This document shows, piece after piece, positions 25,966 to 33,198 of a stretch of DNA of 33,259 nucleotides. Position numbers and translations under genes: made by a program. The notes beneath the pieces were generated by a model. The model was not told where the DNA came from, searched no databases, and worked only from the letters and a program-made list of their open reading frames with translations. The first letter of the stretch is position 1. Each line of letters starts with the position of its first letter. The stretch covers positions 1-33,259 of the forward strand of contig DGSV01000090.1 of the NCBI GenBank assembly GCA_002394025.1. Reading direction: 5' to 3'. The DNA comes from Bacteroidales bacterium UBA4353 (GTDB lineage Bacteria; Bacteroidota; Bacteroidia; Bacteroidales; Paludibacteraceae).

Positions 25966-26390
25966 ATAATGAGCAAGGAGTAAGGAGTTGAGAAATTGAG
26001 AAGTTGAGAAGTTGAGAAGTTGAGAAGTTGAGAAGTTGAGACATTAGATTTGACTCGGAGTTTTTTTTTGTTCACGAATTTAGCGAATTGATTGTAAGAA
26101 GTTGGGAAGTTGGGAAGTTGAGAAGTTGAGACATTAGATTTGACTCGGAATGACAGAGCAAGCAGTGCGTCAGCCACTCCTCCCCTGCCGAAGAAAGGGG
26201 TGAAGAAAAATTTGCAATATATCCCCGCAAATTTTTCGATGAAAAGCACTGTGTGCTTTTCTGAACTCCTTAGTCAGGTGGCACGCAGTGCCGGAGGGGT
26301 AAGCGCTATTTACTATTTACTCATTTACTATTTTATTATTGCTCGTGTGTAATGTGTACGGACACGCCACGGCGTGTCCGTACATGCAAA
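25966..26390. repeat. Intergenic mosaic repeat, locus 2
   Basis: In order on the plus strand: GCAAGGAGTAAGGAGT lead-in and about six copies of a 9-mer (GAAGTTGAG) at 25973-26041; ACATTAGATTTGACTCGG and TTCACGAATTTAGCGAATTG (26041-26092); a second, shorter 9-mer run (26097-26130) with the same ACATTAGATTTGACTCGG tail; the roughly 130-bp core block (26171-26302) with CTCCTCCCC, AAAAGCAC and GGCACGCAGTGCC palindromes; and a 14-bp-arm palindrome (26355-26368/26371-26384, same core as in locus 1). The 9-mer run reads S-T-S-Q-L-L-N-F on the minus strand, but this is a repeat artefact, not a gene. 26391-26488 is AT-rich without further features. Confidence 0.9.
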
Positions 26391-26488
26391 TAACTCAATA
26401 ACTAAATCAATAATTAAATAAAATATAAAAATAGTTTAATTCTGCCTACGGGTAACAAAATCATTTATTCCTTTTTTTTGCAAAATGC

Positions 26489-26519
26489 TTTGTCAATTCA
26501 TAAAATTGTTGTATTTTTG
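26489..26519 (+). promoter_or_regulatory. Promoter of the candidate small RNA
   Basis: TTTG (26489-26492), a spacer of exactly 19 bases and TATTTTTG (26512-26519) give a perfect TTTG-N19-TAnnTTTG promoter on the plus strand. No plus-strand protein gene lies downstream. Confidence 0.8.
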
Positions 26520-26524
26520 CCGTA

Positions 26525-26606
26525 GAGAATATTCCGCGTGTCGGAATTATGGACTGGGGTGTCCCCGGTTGGGAAGGGTTGTCTGTTCGGACAACCCTTT
26601 TTTTTT
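26525..26606 (+). ncRNA. Candidate small non-coding RNA, about 80 nt, unknown family
   Basis: The region from a perfect promoter to a strong rho-independent terminator contains no reasonable ORF but three hairpins: ATTCCG/CGGAAT (26531-26536/26542-26547), CTGGGG/CCCCGG (26554-26559/26563-26568, one G-U pair) and the terminator stem (26574-26583/26590-26599). GC content is clearly higher than in the flanks. It converges on the DUF3800 gene, whose stop overlaps the last T residues. I could not assign it to 4.5S, 6S, tmRNA or a known riboswitch. The exact 5' end is inferred from promoter spacing. Confidence 0.65.
26574..26606 (+). terminator. Rho-independent terminator of the small RNA
   Basis: 10-bp stem AAGGGTTGTC (26574-26583) / GACAACCCTT (26590-26599) with a 6-nt loop (TGTTCG); nine consecutive T residues run from 26598 to 26606. 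Confidence 0.92.
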
Positions 26607-27348
26607 ACTGACACGGGAGAATTTTTATGCCTAATTTTTTCTCGTTTTCAGCATAAATATTATCTTTTATGACATCATAAGCCATGTTAGGTTCAGTTGG
26701 ATCCAAAAGATGACGTGTGATTGGATATGCCACCAAATCAGCCACCTGCAGACCTATCACATTGGCTTTCTTCGGTAGGAGCGTAAAAGATTTGGCATAG
26801 CTTTTCAGACGTTCCGCACTTGCCCAATATGTACCATTTGCCAATAATTGGTTGTAAAACATACGCAGTTTCTCATCCTCTTTCTTTCCACGCTGCTCTA
26901 CTATCGTATGCAGCTCTGACGCTTTCTCATATCTCAAACTGTCCAAATAAAAAACCGTCCTCTCTAATACAAAAGACAATGATTGGGCATAAACATCATT
27001 TAGACGACCATAATTGCGAATATAAGGTTCTTTCAATATAGCGCAAGCTACGATTATATAAATGTCAGCGGTTCCAAGAATATCGTTAACACAATTATAA
27101 AAACGTTTTTTTACATCCAAGTCAAACAGTATTTCGAAACCTCGCTGGCATTTGCGTATGTCCCTGGAATGTAAGATTGTATATTGATTTCCCCAGAAAT
27201 CATCTTTCAAAACTTGAACTTTATGTTCCAACCATTTGAGCTTTTCTTCACTAACCACTATTCCACACAGCGTGAAGATTGGGAACTGTTCATCAAAGTT
27301 TTTCAGGTTATTGTCCCCACACTCATCTATATACAAGTAATATTTCAT
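26605..27348 (-). CDS. DUF3800-domain protein
   Basis: The 247-residue cytoplasmic protein starts with M-K-Y-Y-L-Y-I-D-E-C-G-D, the family's N-terminal acidic motif (usually I-D-E-S-G; here Cys replaces Ser at position 9). Near the C-terminus is G-L-Q-V-A-D-L-V-A-Y, the second signature carrying a conserved Asp. These acidic residues suggest an RNase H-like fold and metal-dependent nuclease activity, but the activity of DUF3800 is not established. Such genes are frequent in phage-defence and mobile regions. Here it stands alone between two mosaic repeats, with its own promoter at 27416-27447, and ends convergently against a small RNA terminator. AT-richness is higher than in the housekeeping block. 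Confidence 0.88.
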   Translation of the reverse strand: MKYYLYIDECGDNNLKNFDEQFPIFTLCGIVVSEEKLKWLEHKVQVLKDDFWGNQYTILHSRDIRKCQRGFEILFDLDVKKRFYNCVNDILGTADIYIIVACAILKEPYIRNYGRLNDVYAQSLSFVLERTVFYLDSLRYEKASELHTIVEQRGKKEDEKLRMFYNQLLANGTYWASAERLKSYAKSFTLLPKKANVIGLQVADLVAYPITRHLLDPTEPNMAYDVIKDNIYAENEKKLGIKILPCQ

Positions 27349-27415
27349 ATCTAAAAAAGTCTTGTTACAATAGAATTATCGCCTTGAATGACAAGGATGT
27401 GCTCTTCAAGCATTA

Positions 27416-27447
27416 CAAAGTTACGAATAATAAATTGACAGGGCAAG
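27416..27447 (-). promoter_or_regulatory. Promoter of the DUF3800 gene
   Basis: On the minus strand CTTG (27444-27447), 20 bases, TAACTTTG (27416-27423). The -7 element is perfect; the -33 element has one mismatch. The sequence is nearly identical to the promoter at 31050-31081, so promoter and repeat edge may have been copied together. Confidence 0.65.
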
Positions 27448-27790
27448 AGCAAGGAGTAAGGAGTTGAGAAATTGAGAAGTTGAGACATTAGATTTGACTC
27501 GGAGTTTTTTTTGTTCACGAATTTAGCGAAATTAACGAATTCTAAATGAAAAAAAAATAGTCAAATCGTAAATTGTCAAATCGTAAATGGCTCTACCCCT
27601 CCGCCCTTCGGGCACCTCCCCTTCCTTCGGCAGGGGAGGAGTTTTTGACGCTACAAATTACACAATGACACAATGACACAATAAATAGTTAAATAGTAAA
27701 TTGTCAAATAGTAAATGTTTGTAAATTGTCAAATAGTAAATGTTTGTAAATTGTCAAATAGTAAATTCATTACTCATTGCTCATTGCTCC
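27448..27790. repeat. Intergenic mosaic repeat, locus 3
   Basis: Contents on the plus strand: the AGCAAGGAGTAAGGAGT lead-in with a short 9-mer run (27448-27484); ACATTAGATTTGACTCGG and TTCACGAATTTAGCGAA (27484-27535); AT-rich TCAAATCGTAAATTG repeats (27559-27588); a block with CCCCTCCGCCCTTCGGGCACC and CTTCCTTCGGCAGGGGAGGAG (about 27588-27657), shared almost base for base with 31513-31582; and 2.8 tandem copies of a 25-mer (27697-27721, 27722-27746, 27747-27766). No gene is present in it. Confidence 0.88.
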
Positions 27791-27822
27791 TACAAAATTG
27801 TGCTTCCCATTGAGTATTTTTC

Positions 27823-28497
27823 TCAATCGAGCGTCATGACACTTTTGCAGTCAGGCAGAAGCAGAGTGCGCTGAGACAATATCACAATATAAACAATATC
27901 AAGCAGCAGACATAATAATCCTAACAATATTCCAAATAATTGTTCGGCAAGTATCATCGTCAAGGTAGCACAAAATGTGCCTATGCATTTAGTAACCGCA
28001 ATAGATAAACTCTGTCCGCGTTTTCCACCTCTCACATAATACATGACAATAAACAGAGCACTCATCACTACGTTATCGGTAAACGAAAAATACATTTTCC
28101 AATTATCAACAAAATTATACAAAATTATAAGGATTGCCAAAACTATTATAAATACCACCATGGAATATGTGACGAACAGAAATTTCGAATTGTCCCTCGT
28201 TGCCTTAAATGCGCTTTTCTCAAGTTCTTCTCTTCCAAACTTGCAATAAGTCCAAACAATCATTATATCAAGTAATGCCCATACTCCATATAACACATAA
28301 AACGATTCATTATCTTCTTTATATACCACGCAATCATAAAAACTCAAAATTTCCCAACAAAAGTTCATACATAGTGCCAACAATGGCATACAGTATGTTT
28401 TTTCTTTTATTCCTATGCGAATACACTCAATATAAGTTACACACCAGAATATCATTTGGTAAATATCAAATAATCCCAACCAATCCCATCGGTTCAT
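27823..28497 (-). CDS. Seven-TM protein resembling PaxB/Pyr4-type membrane terpene cyclases
   Basis: A 224-residue protein with about seven hydrophobic segments. Three motifs recall the integral-membrane cyclase family of fungal meroterpenoid pathways (Pyr4, PaxB) and bacterial DmtA1: M-N-F-C-W-E at 44-49, equivalent to the N-x-x-W-E motif whose Glu is essential in Pyr4; L-L-D-I-M-I-V with D77 before a short charged loop ending in F-G; and T-D-N-V-V-M-S-A-L-F followed by Y-Y-V-R-G-G-K-R-G-Q-S at 140-163. Sequence similarity is judged by eye only. The start codon overlaps the stop of the upstream gene (ATGA), so it is translationally coupled as third gene of the lgt operon. No prenyltransferase is nearby, so a terpene substrate is uncertain; many bacterial relatives may have another membrane-lipid function. 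Confidence 0.7.
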   Translation of the reverse strand: MNRWDWLGLFDIYQMIFWCVTYIECIRIGIKEKTYCMPLLALCMNFCWEILSFYDCVVYKEDNESFYVLYGVWALLDIMIVWTYCKFGREELEKSAFKATRDNSKFLFVTYSMVVFIIVLAILIILYNFVDNWKMYFSFTDNVVMSALFIVMYYVRGGKRGQSLSIAVTKCIGTFCATLTMILAEQLFGILLGLLCLLLDIVYIVILSQRTLLLPDCKSVMTLD

Positions 28498-29903
28498 AAG
28501 TTCATTATAGTTTTTCCATTTGGCAGAAGTAATGCTCTGCCTTTACATTTCAATTGTTTTCCGAAGATAGACATGCCGTCTTGCTGTAGCGTACTGTCTA
28601 TCTGTATATCCGCCATATCGAGTACAGACCAGAACACATGGTCGGCGCAGACAGGTTCGTCTTTATGCTTTATCACATTCGCCACCTTCTGAGGGTATGC
28701 GTTTTTATATTCATCACTATACCACACCATCAACGGCACATGGTATTCATCTTTTGTTGGGTTGTAGGTATGTCCGTGTCCGCTGACTTTAGAACTTATA
28801 TATTCCCCATGGTCGCTGACAAACAACCATGCCGCGACATTATGCGTTTGCTTTAATATTTCTATTTCGTTATTCAACAATCTGTCGGTATAAAGTAATG
28901 AGTTGTCGTATGCATTAAAGAAGATACTATCACTTTTTGCTTTCGGGTCAGCATTATAGTCCGGTCGCCATACAAGACAATCTTCTGTCCTGTTGGTATA
29001 GAACATGTGGTTGCCCAGATAATGCGTTACAACAAACAGTTTTGAATACTGGACAGCAAGATGTTCTATCGTTGTAGCGATTAAGCTGTCATGACTCACA
29101 AAAGCTACTATATCAAAGTTTTTAGCCAGATAGTCATGATAGCCGTTATTCATCAGCTGGGCTCGATGGCTTACCAAAGCAGTTTTAAACCCAGCTTCCG
29201 AGAATGCCGCCGCAATCGTCTTTCTGTCAAAGTGTTTTTCAAAATCATTGGTAGGCGCACCAGTCAGCAACATCGGCAACGCGTGCTGGGTCAGAGTTGC
29301 ATTGGCATAATAATCCGAATACGATACAAGGTCAGTGCGCTGTCTCAAGAGTGGTGTTGTCTCTCTGTCGTACTTATCGTTCAGCGAAAAGTTCTTATAG
29401 CGCACCGATTCGCCGATAGACATCACATAAATTTCTTTGTCTGCGCCATGTTGCTGTCGAATGGCATAGTATCGGAAAGCAGTATTGTCATTTTTGTGTT
29501 TCTCTATATTCCGTATCTGGTGTACCATACAGGCAATCTCGTGCGCTAGCGAATTAGTAACGTCCGGTAGCACAAAAGGTACAGCCAAAGTTACTATTAT
29601 TCCGATTGCGGTATATCGTGCTGGACGAGTATCTTTTATAACCATGAGCCACCATACTAGTACACCTATCGCAAAATATATCATAGAACATACTAACCAA
29701 TATGGCCATACGTACCTAAAACAATAATCAACAATATCACTCGTTTCAAAACGATTTGCGGTTATCCATGCGAACATTTCACCGCTCGTAAACCAATTCT
29801 GATAACTAACGAGTGTTGTTGTTTCAATCAGCGCCACAAGGCATTCTGTTAGCAGTAGCGTCAACAAACATACACATAGAAATATTCTTACATTTTTTTT
29901 CAC
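28494..29903 (-). CDS. Phosphoethanolamine transferase-like membrane sulfatase-fold enzyme (EptA/CptA type)
   Basis: A 469-residue protein starting at GTG, whose first base overlaps the last base of the lgt stop (TAGTG). Three membrane segments are visible (about 6-27, 68-90, 97-115), fewer than the five of EptA. The periplasmic alkaline phosphatase-like domain begins near residue 155. I-G-E-S-V-R (163-168) corresponds to the nucleophile motif G-E-T-x-R, with Ser166 in place of Thr. N-F-S-L-N and R-E-T-T-P-L (171-185) follow as in the family. T-H-Y-L-G-N-H-M (293-300), S-D-H-G-E (363-367) and G-H-G-H (375-378) supply the zinc and phosphate ligands. The family moves phosphoethanolamine from phosphatidylethanolamine to lipid A or other envelope glycans; the acceptor here is unknown. 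Confidence 0.85.
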   Translation of the reverse strand: MKKNVRIFLCVCLLTLLLTECLVALIETTTLVSYQNWFTSGEMFAWITANRFETSDIVDYCFRYVWPYWLVCSMIYFAIGVLVWWLMVIKDTRPARYTAIGIIVTLAVPFVLPDVTNSLAHEIACMVHQIRNIEKHKNDNTAFRYYAIRQQHGADKEIYVMSIGESVRYKNFSLNDKYDRETTPLLRQRTDLVSYSDYYANATLTQHALPMLLTGAPTNDFEKHFDRKTIAAAFSEAGFKTALVSHRAQLMNNGYHDYLAKNFDIVAFVSHDSLIATTIEHLAVQYSKLFVVTHYLGNHMFYTNRTEDCLVWRPDYNADPKAKSDSIFFNAYDNSLLYTDRLLNNEIEILKQTHNVAAWLFVSDHGEYISSKVSGHGHTYNPTKDEYHVPLMVWYSDEYKNAYPQKVANVIKHKDEPVCADHVFWSVLDMADIQIDSTLQQDGMSIFGKQLKCKGRALLLPNGKTIMNL

Positions 29904-30808
29904 TATTCTTTCTTTTTACCTGTCCTTGCAATCTGTGTAAACGGAACGAGATTTGTCTGCTTCCCTTGTTCCAAAGAATAGAATAGCAACCAAACCGAAT
30001 ATATTGCAAACGGTATTGATAACCACTGTCCCATGAGCAAAACCCATTTCTGTTCAATGGCCATCTGTGGCATCTTGACGAACTCAATCATTATGCGCAA
30101 CAGTAAGACTATTGTCATAATTACACCTGAGAGCATGCCTCGATATTGTCCTCCTTCTTTTTTGAGAAAGAGCCACCATGCTACTCCCATAGCCAACAGA
30201 TAACTCAATATCTCATAGATTTGTGACGGATGACGCGGAAATGTCTCTTCTCCAAAGCAGAAGCCCCACGGAAGAGTTGTTTCTATGCCGCAAATTTCAT
30301 TATTAATAAGATTCCCTATTCTGACTGCAACAGCAACCCAAAACAAACCCATCATTGCTCTATCAGTCGGGTACCACCTATCGCATTTAAACAATTTTGA
30401 GCAAATTCCGCCAGTGATTAGTACCCCTAAAACGCATCCGTGGCTGGCGAAACCGCCGTGGTTGAAAGTCAGGAACATCAGCGGATGCTCAAAATAATAG
30501 TTGCGGTAATGCCAATCGGTACCGAATAAACGCAACGGCTCATCGGCAGTGTAATACCACTCATAGAATAGTCCCTGAAAGAGATGACCAAAAAAAATGA
30601 CAGACACCAAAGACACCATGAAAGTTATCAACGCATATTGCGTTGGTACGCCATCGTGCTTAAAGGTTATCAAAAGAGTGATAAGCATGCCTATCAATCC
30701 TAATGTCCACAATGTCCCATACCAGCCTATAGCGAAATGCTCGCCTTCATAGATGAATGGAGATACGTTCCATGTTATATAATTAAGTACTGACATAATT
30801 TGCATCAT
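29903..30808 (-). CDS. lgt: Prolipoprotein diacylglyceryl transferase
   Basis: About 301 residues from the ATG at 30808. The frame is open to an ATG at 30868, but the extra 20 residues are polar and unlike the family, which normally begins close to the S-V-L-N-Y-I-T-W segment; GAGGA lies 13-17 bases before 30808. An ATG at 30796 is also possible. The seven-TM protein carries the Lgt landmarks A-S-H-G-C-V-L-G, R-I-G-N-L-I-N-N-E and H-P-S-Q-I-Y-E. It transfers diacylglycerol from phosphatidylglycerol to the lipobox Cys of prolipoproteins in the inner membrane. It is first in a three-gene overlapping operon with the phosphoethanolamine transferase-like and PaxB-like genes, all membrane-lipid related, under the promoter at 31050-31081. 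Confidence 0.93.
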   Translation of the reverse strand: MMQIMSVLNYITWNVSPFIYEGEHFAIGWYGTLWTLGLIGMLITLLITFKHDGVPTQYALITFMVSLVSVIFFGHLFQGLFYEWYYTADEPLRLFGTDWHYRNYYFEHPLMFLTFNHGGFASHGCVLGVLITGGICSKLFKCDRWYPTDRAMMGLFWVAVAVRIGNLINNEICGIETTLPWGFCFGEETFPRHPSQIYEILSYLLAMGVAWWLFLKKEGGQYRGMLSGVIMTIVLLLRIMIEFVKMPQMAIEQKWVLLMGQWLSIPFAIYSVWLLFYSLEQGKQTNLVPFTQIARTGKKKE

Positions 30809-31049
30809 CAATATATTATTTCCTCTATGGCAACTTACAGGAAGCACCAAATTATTTTTCTTATTCATCTAATCACTTCCCAATGCCCGCCTTTGAGCAG
30901 TGCTATGCTTAGGAAGACACAAATATAAAATAAGATAAATGATATCAAATCAACAGACACAACAAATTCTTAATAAACAGAACACACATGAATACTAATA
31001 CTTTACACTGTTCTTAGCAACACCTGCCGGAATGAGAAGTATTACATAG

Positions 31050-31081
31050 CAAAGTTACGAAAAATAAATTGACAGGGCAAG
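31050..31081 (-). promoter_or_regulatory. Promoter of the lgt operon
   Basis: On the minus strand CTTG (31078-31081), 20 bases, TAACTTTG (31050-31057). It is essentially the same sequence as the DUF3800 promoter. The leader to 30808 would be about 235 bases; 30809-31049 shows no other feature. Confidence 0.65.
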
Positions 31082-31660
31082 AGCAAGGAGTAAGGAGTAT
31101 GAAATTGGGAAGTTGAGAAGTTGAGGAGTTGAGACATTAAATTTGACGCGGAATTTTTTTTGTTCACGAATTTAGCGAATTTATTGTAAGAAATTAAGAA
31201 GTTAAGAAGTTGAGGAGTTGAGACAATAGATTTGACTCGGAATGACAGAGCAAGCAGTGCGTCAGCCGCTCCTCCCCTGTCGAAGAAAGGGGGGAAGAAA
31301 AATTTGCAATATATCCCCGCAAATTTTTCGATGAAAAGCACTGTGTGCTTTTCTGAACTCCCTAGTCCGGTGGCACGCAGTGCCGGAGGGGTAAGACCAC
31401 GAAATATTTTTTCTACGGATTTAACGAATAATACTATTTTTTTTCACGAATTACACTAATTTAGCGAATTCTAAATAAAAAAAATAGTCAAATAGTAAAT
31501 TGTAAAATAGTAAATGGCTCTACCCCTCCGCCCTTCGGGCACCTCCCCTTCCTTCGGCAGGGGAGGAGTTTTTGACGCTGCAAATTACTCAATGACACAA
31601 TAACAAAATAAATAAATAAATAAATAAATAATTAATTAAGTAAGAAAATAAGAAAATAGT
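31082..31660. repeat. Intergenic mosaic repeat, locus 4
   Basis: The longest copy. It contains GCAAGGAGTAAGGAGTA and a short, degenerate 9-mer run (31082-31133); ACATTAAATTTGACGCGG and TTCACGAATTTAGCGAAT (31133-31179); a second run (31196-31225); the roughly 130-bp core block (31262-31395) in the same orientation as locus 2; ACCACGAAATATTTTTTCTACG (31397-31418), as in locus 1; TTCACGAATTACACTAATTTAGCGAATT (31443-31470, split motif); and the CCCTCCGCCCTTCGGG / GGCAGGGGAGGAG block (31513-31582), then a run of TAAA repeats (31609-31632). No gene is supported. Confidence 0.9.
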
Positions 31661-31672
31661 AAATGGTATTGC

Positions 31673-33031
31673 TTACAGGAATTTATCCAGGACGCCTACA
31701 TAATAGAATGGAAGGTTGATTAGTCGGAATGATGTGCCTTTACTCGTTGTCAGTTGTTGTTCGCTATATGGTTCCGTCCACACTCTGATAGCTGTTACGT
31801 TGTCTTTTGCATTATCGGCAAACACATGCAGTGATTGCAAGTGGGCATTATGTCCTGCCTTGACTTCAATGGGGTATATTTGACCATCATTCTGCCATAT
31901 AAAGTCAGCTTCTGCTGTCGCGCCGGCCTTGTCCCTCACCCAGAAATACAACTTCTCTTTACCCAAACGGTCGAGCACCACACGAAGTTCTTGCGCCACT
32001 ATGTGTTCGGCGGCACGTCCTCGCCATGTGTCAAGCAGAGATTTCTGCCGCATATATTCTAACTGTATATCGGCTTGGTAATTTACTATCCCATTATCCA
32101 TCCAAACTAGTTTGGGACTTCGCGCGAGAGCTGCGATAGCCGGCGCCGAAGTGGAGACAATGGGATAGACAAGGTTTAGGACAAAGGCCCGTTCCAATAA
32201 TTCCATGGCTTCGTGTATCTGCGTAGATGTATATTCACTATTTCCGAATCTGACAAACTTGATAGTCTCTCCCGCCGATTGCCAACCTGTATTCAATATA
32301 TGTCTTAAGATTTTAGCTTGAGCATCGTTTTTTGCATAATCCTCAACATCATCTTTATATCCTTTCACTAATGACTGATAAATAGGTGTCAGAGCTACTA
32401 TATCGCGGGTATCAATATATTCAGAAACCACCTCCGGCATTCCGCCTATCAGAGCATAGGTCTGAAAAGCTTTCATAATCTCAGCATGCATAAGATTAGA
32501 GACGGATTTGTCGCGTATCATATCTGCCCACAACCGCTTGCCGTCTGCTGCCAGATATTCCAAGAAAGAAAACGGACGCAAATCCAAATACTCCACTCTC
32601 CCTACCGGAAAGGAGTGCCGCGTCTCGTCTTCACTACGCCCCCTACGTTTCATAAGTTTTTGCAGACGGGACCCTGCGGCAATAACACATAATTCAGGCT
32701 CCTGTTCGTAGAAGTAGCGCAACATACTGATTGCGGCGAAAGACTCTTGTATCTCATCAACAAAGAGCAAGGTGTCAGCTTTTTCTGCCTTGCTTATATT
32801 GTTTTTAGCAAACAGATAATCGACGACATCATGCACGTTGTCTGTTTGCAAAAACACTGCTTTATCAGCTTTGTGCTCCAAATTAAGACTGATATAATGC
32901 ATGAACTCTTTGCCGAACTCATCTACTAATGTTGTCTTGCCTACTTGCCGCGCGCCGCGAAGTACCAAAGGCTTACGCGCCTTTTTTTTGCGCCATTCTC
33001 GGAGCCTTTCTGTCAAATCACGATCATACAT
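31673..33031 (-). CDS. AAA ATPase with DUF4143 C-terminal domain (second copy)
   Basis: The 452-residue protein has Walker A G-A-R-Q-V-G-K-T-T (26-34), Walker B L-L-F-V-D-E-I-Q-E (88-96), an A-G-S-R-L sensor-type segment after the next strand, and a DUF4143 C-terminal half. The latter includes A-E-A-D-F-I-W and Y-P-I-E-V-K-A-G, the PD-(D/E)xK-like core motif. Length is typical. It is clearly related to, but diverged from, the 8474-9811 protein, so the pair is not a recent duplication. The ATP-binding part is fully intact. Function in the cell is not known. It is monocistronic with a short leader of about 20 bases, and three 12-bp repeats spaced 33 bp lie upstream of the promoter. Confidence 0.9.
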   Translation of the reverse strand: MYDRDLTERLREWRKKKARKPLVLRGARQVGKTTLVDEFGKEFMHYISLNLEHKADKAVFLQTDNVHDVVDYLFAKNNISKAEKADTLLFVDEIQESFAAISMLRYFYEQEPELCVIAAGSRLQKLMKRRGRSEDETRHSFPVGRVEYLDLRPFSFLEYLAADGKRLWADMIRDKSVSNLMHAEIMKAFQTYALIGGMPEVVSEYIDTRDIVALTPIYQSLVKGYKDDVEDYAKNDAQAKILRHILNTGWQSAGETIKFVRFGNSEYTSTQIHEAMELLERAFVLNLVYPIVSTSAPAIAALARSPKLVWMDNGIVNYQADIQLEYMRQKSLLDTWRGRAAEHIVAQELRVVLDRLGKEKLYFWVRDKAGATAEADFIWQNDGQIYPIEVKAGHNAHLQSLHVFADNAKDNVTAIRVWTEPYSEQQLTTSKGTSFRLINLPFYYVGVLDKFL

Positions 33032-33057
33032 AATAATACGTATTTATTACTACGCCA

Positions 33058-33089
33058 CAAAATTAACACAAAAAAATGATAATCACAAG
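33058..33089 (-). promoter_or_regulatory. Promoter of the second DUF4143 ATPase
   Basis: On the minus strand CTTG (33086-33089), 20 bases, TAATTTTG (33058-33065): perfect -7 and a one-mismatch -33. The start codon at 33031 would be about 20 bases from the transcription start. Confidence 0.6.
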
Positions 33090-33108
33090 AATAATTGATA
33101 TTTTTTTT

Positions 33109-33186
33109 CTAAAACATAGGCATTTTCTGTTTTAATCAGCCCTAAAACATAGGCACAGAGCTGACAATAATCTTCTAAAACATAGG
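33109..33186. repeat. Three 12-bp direct repeats at exact 33-bp spacing
   Basis: CTAAAACATAGG occurs exactly at 33109-33120, 33142-33153 and 33175-33186, separated by two unrelated 21-bp spacers. The series sits just upstream of the second ATPase promoter. Confidence 0.93.
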
Positions 33187-33198
33187 TATTAGATTTGA

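Noticed and set aside
25966..26390. Insertion sequence or transposase remnant in the mosaic repeats
   Set aside because: No transposase frame or fragment is recognisable, and the module order differs between loci, unlike an IS with fixed ends.
27795..27822. Terminator directly after the PaxB-like gene
   Set aside because: Only a weak 6-bp stem (ATTGAG/CTCAAT) without a following T run; not convincing.
33109..33186. CRISPR array
   Set aside because: Only three repeats of 12 bp with 21-bp spacers, no palindromic repeat of normal size and no cas genes. It is better described as spaced direct repeats.
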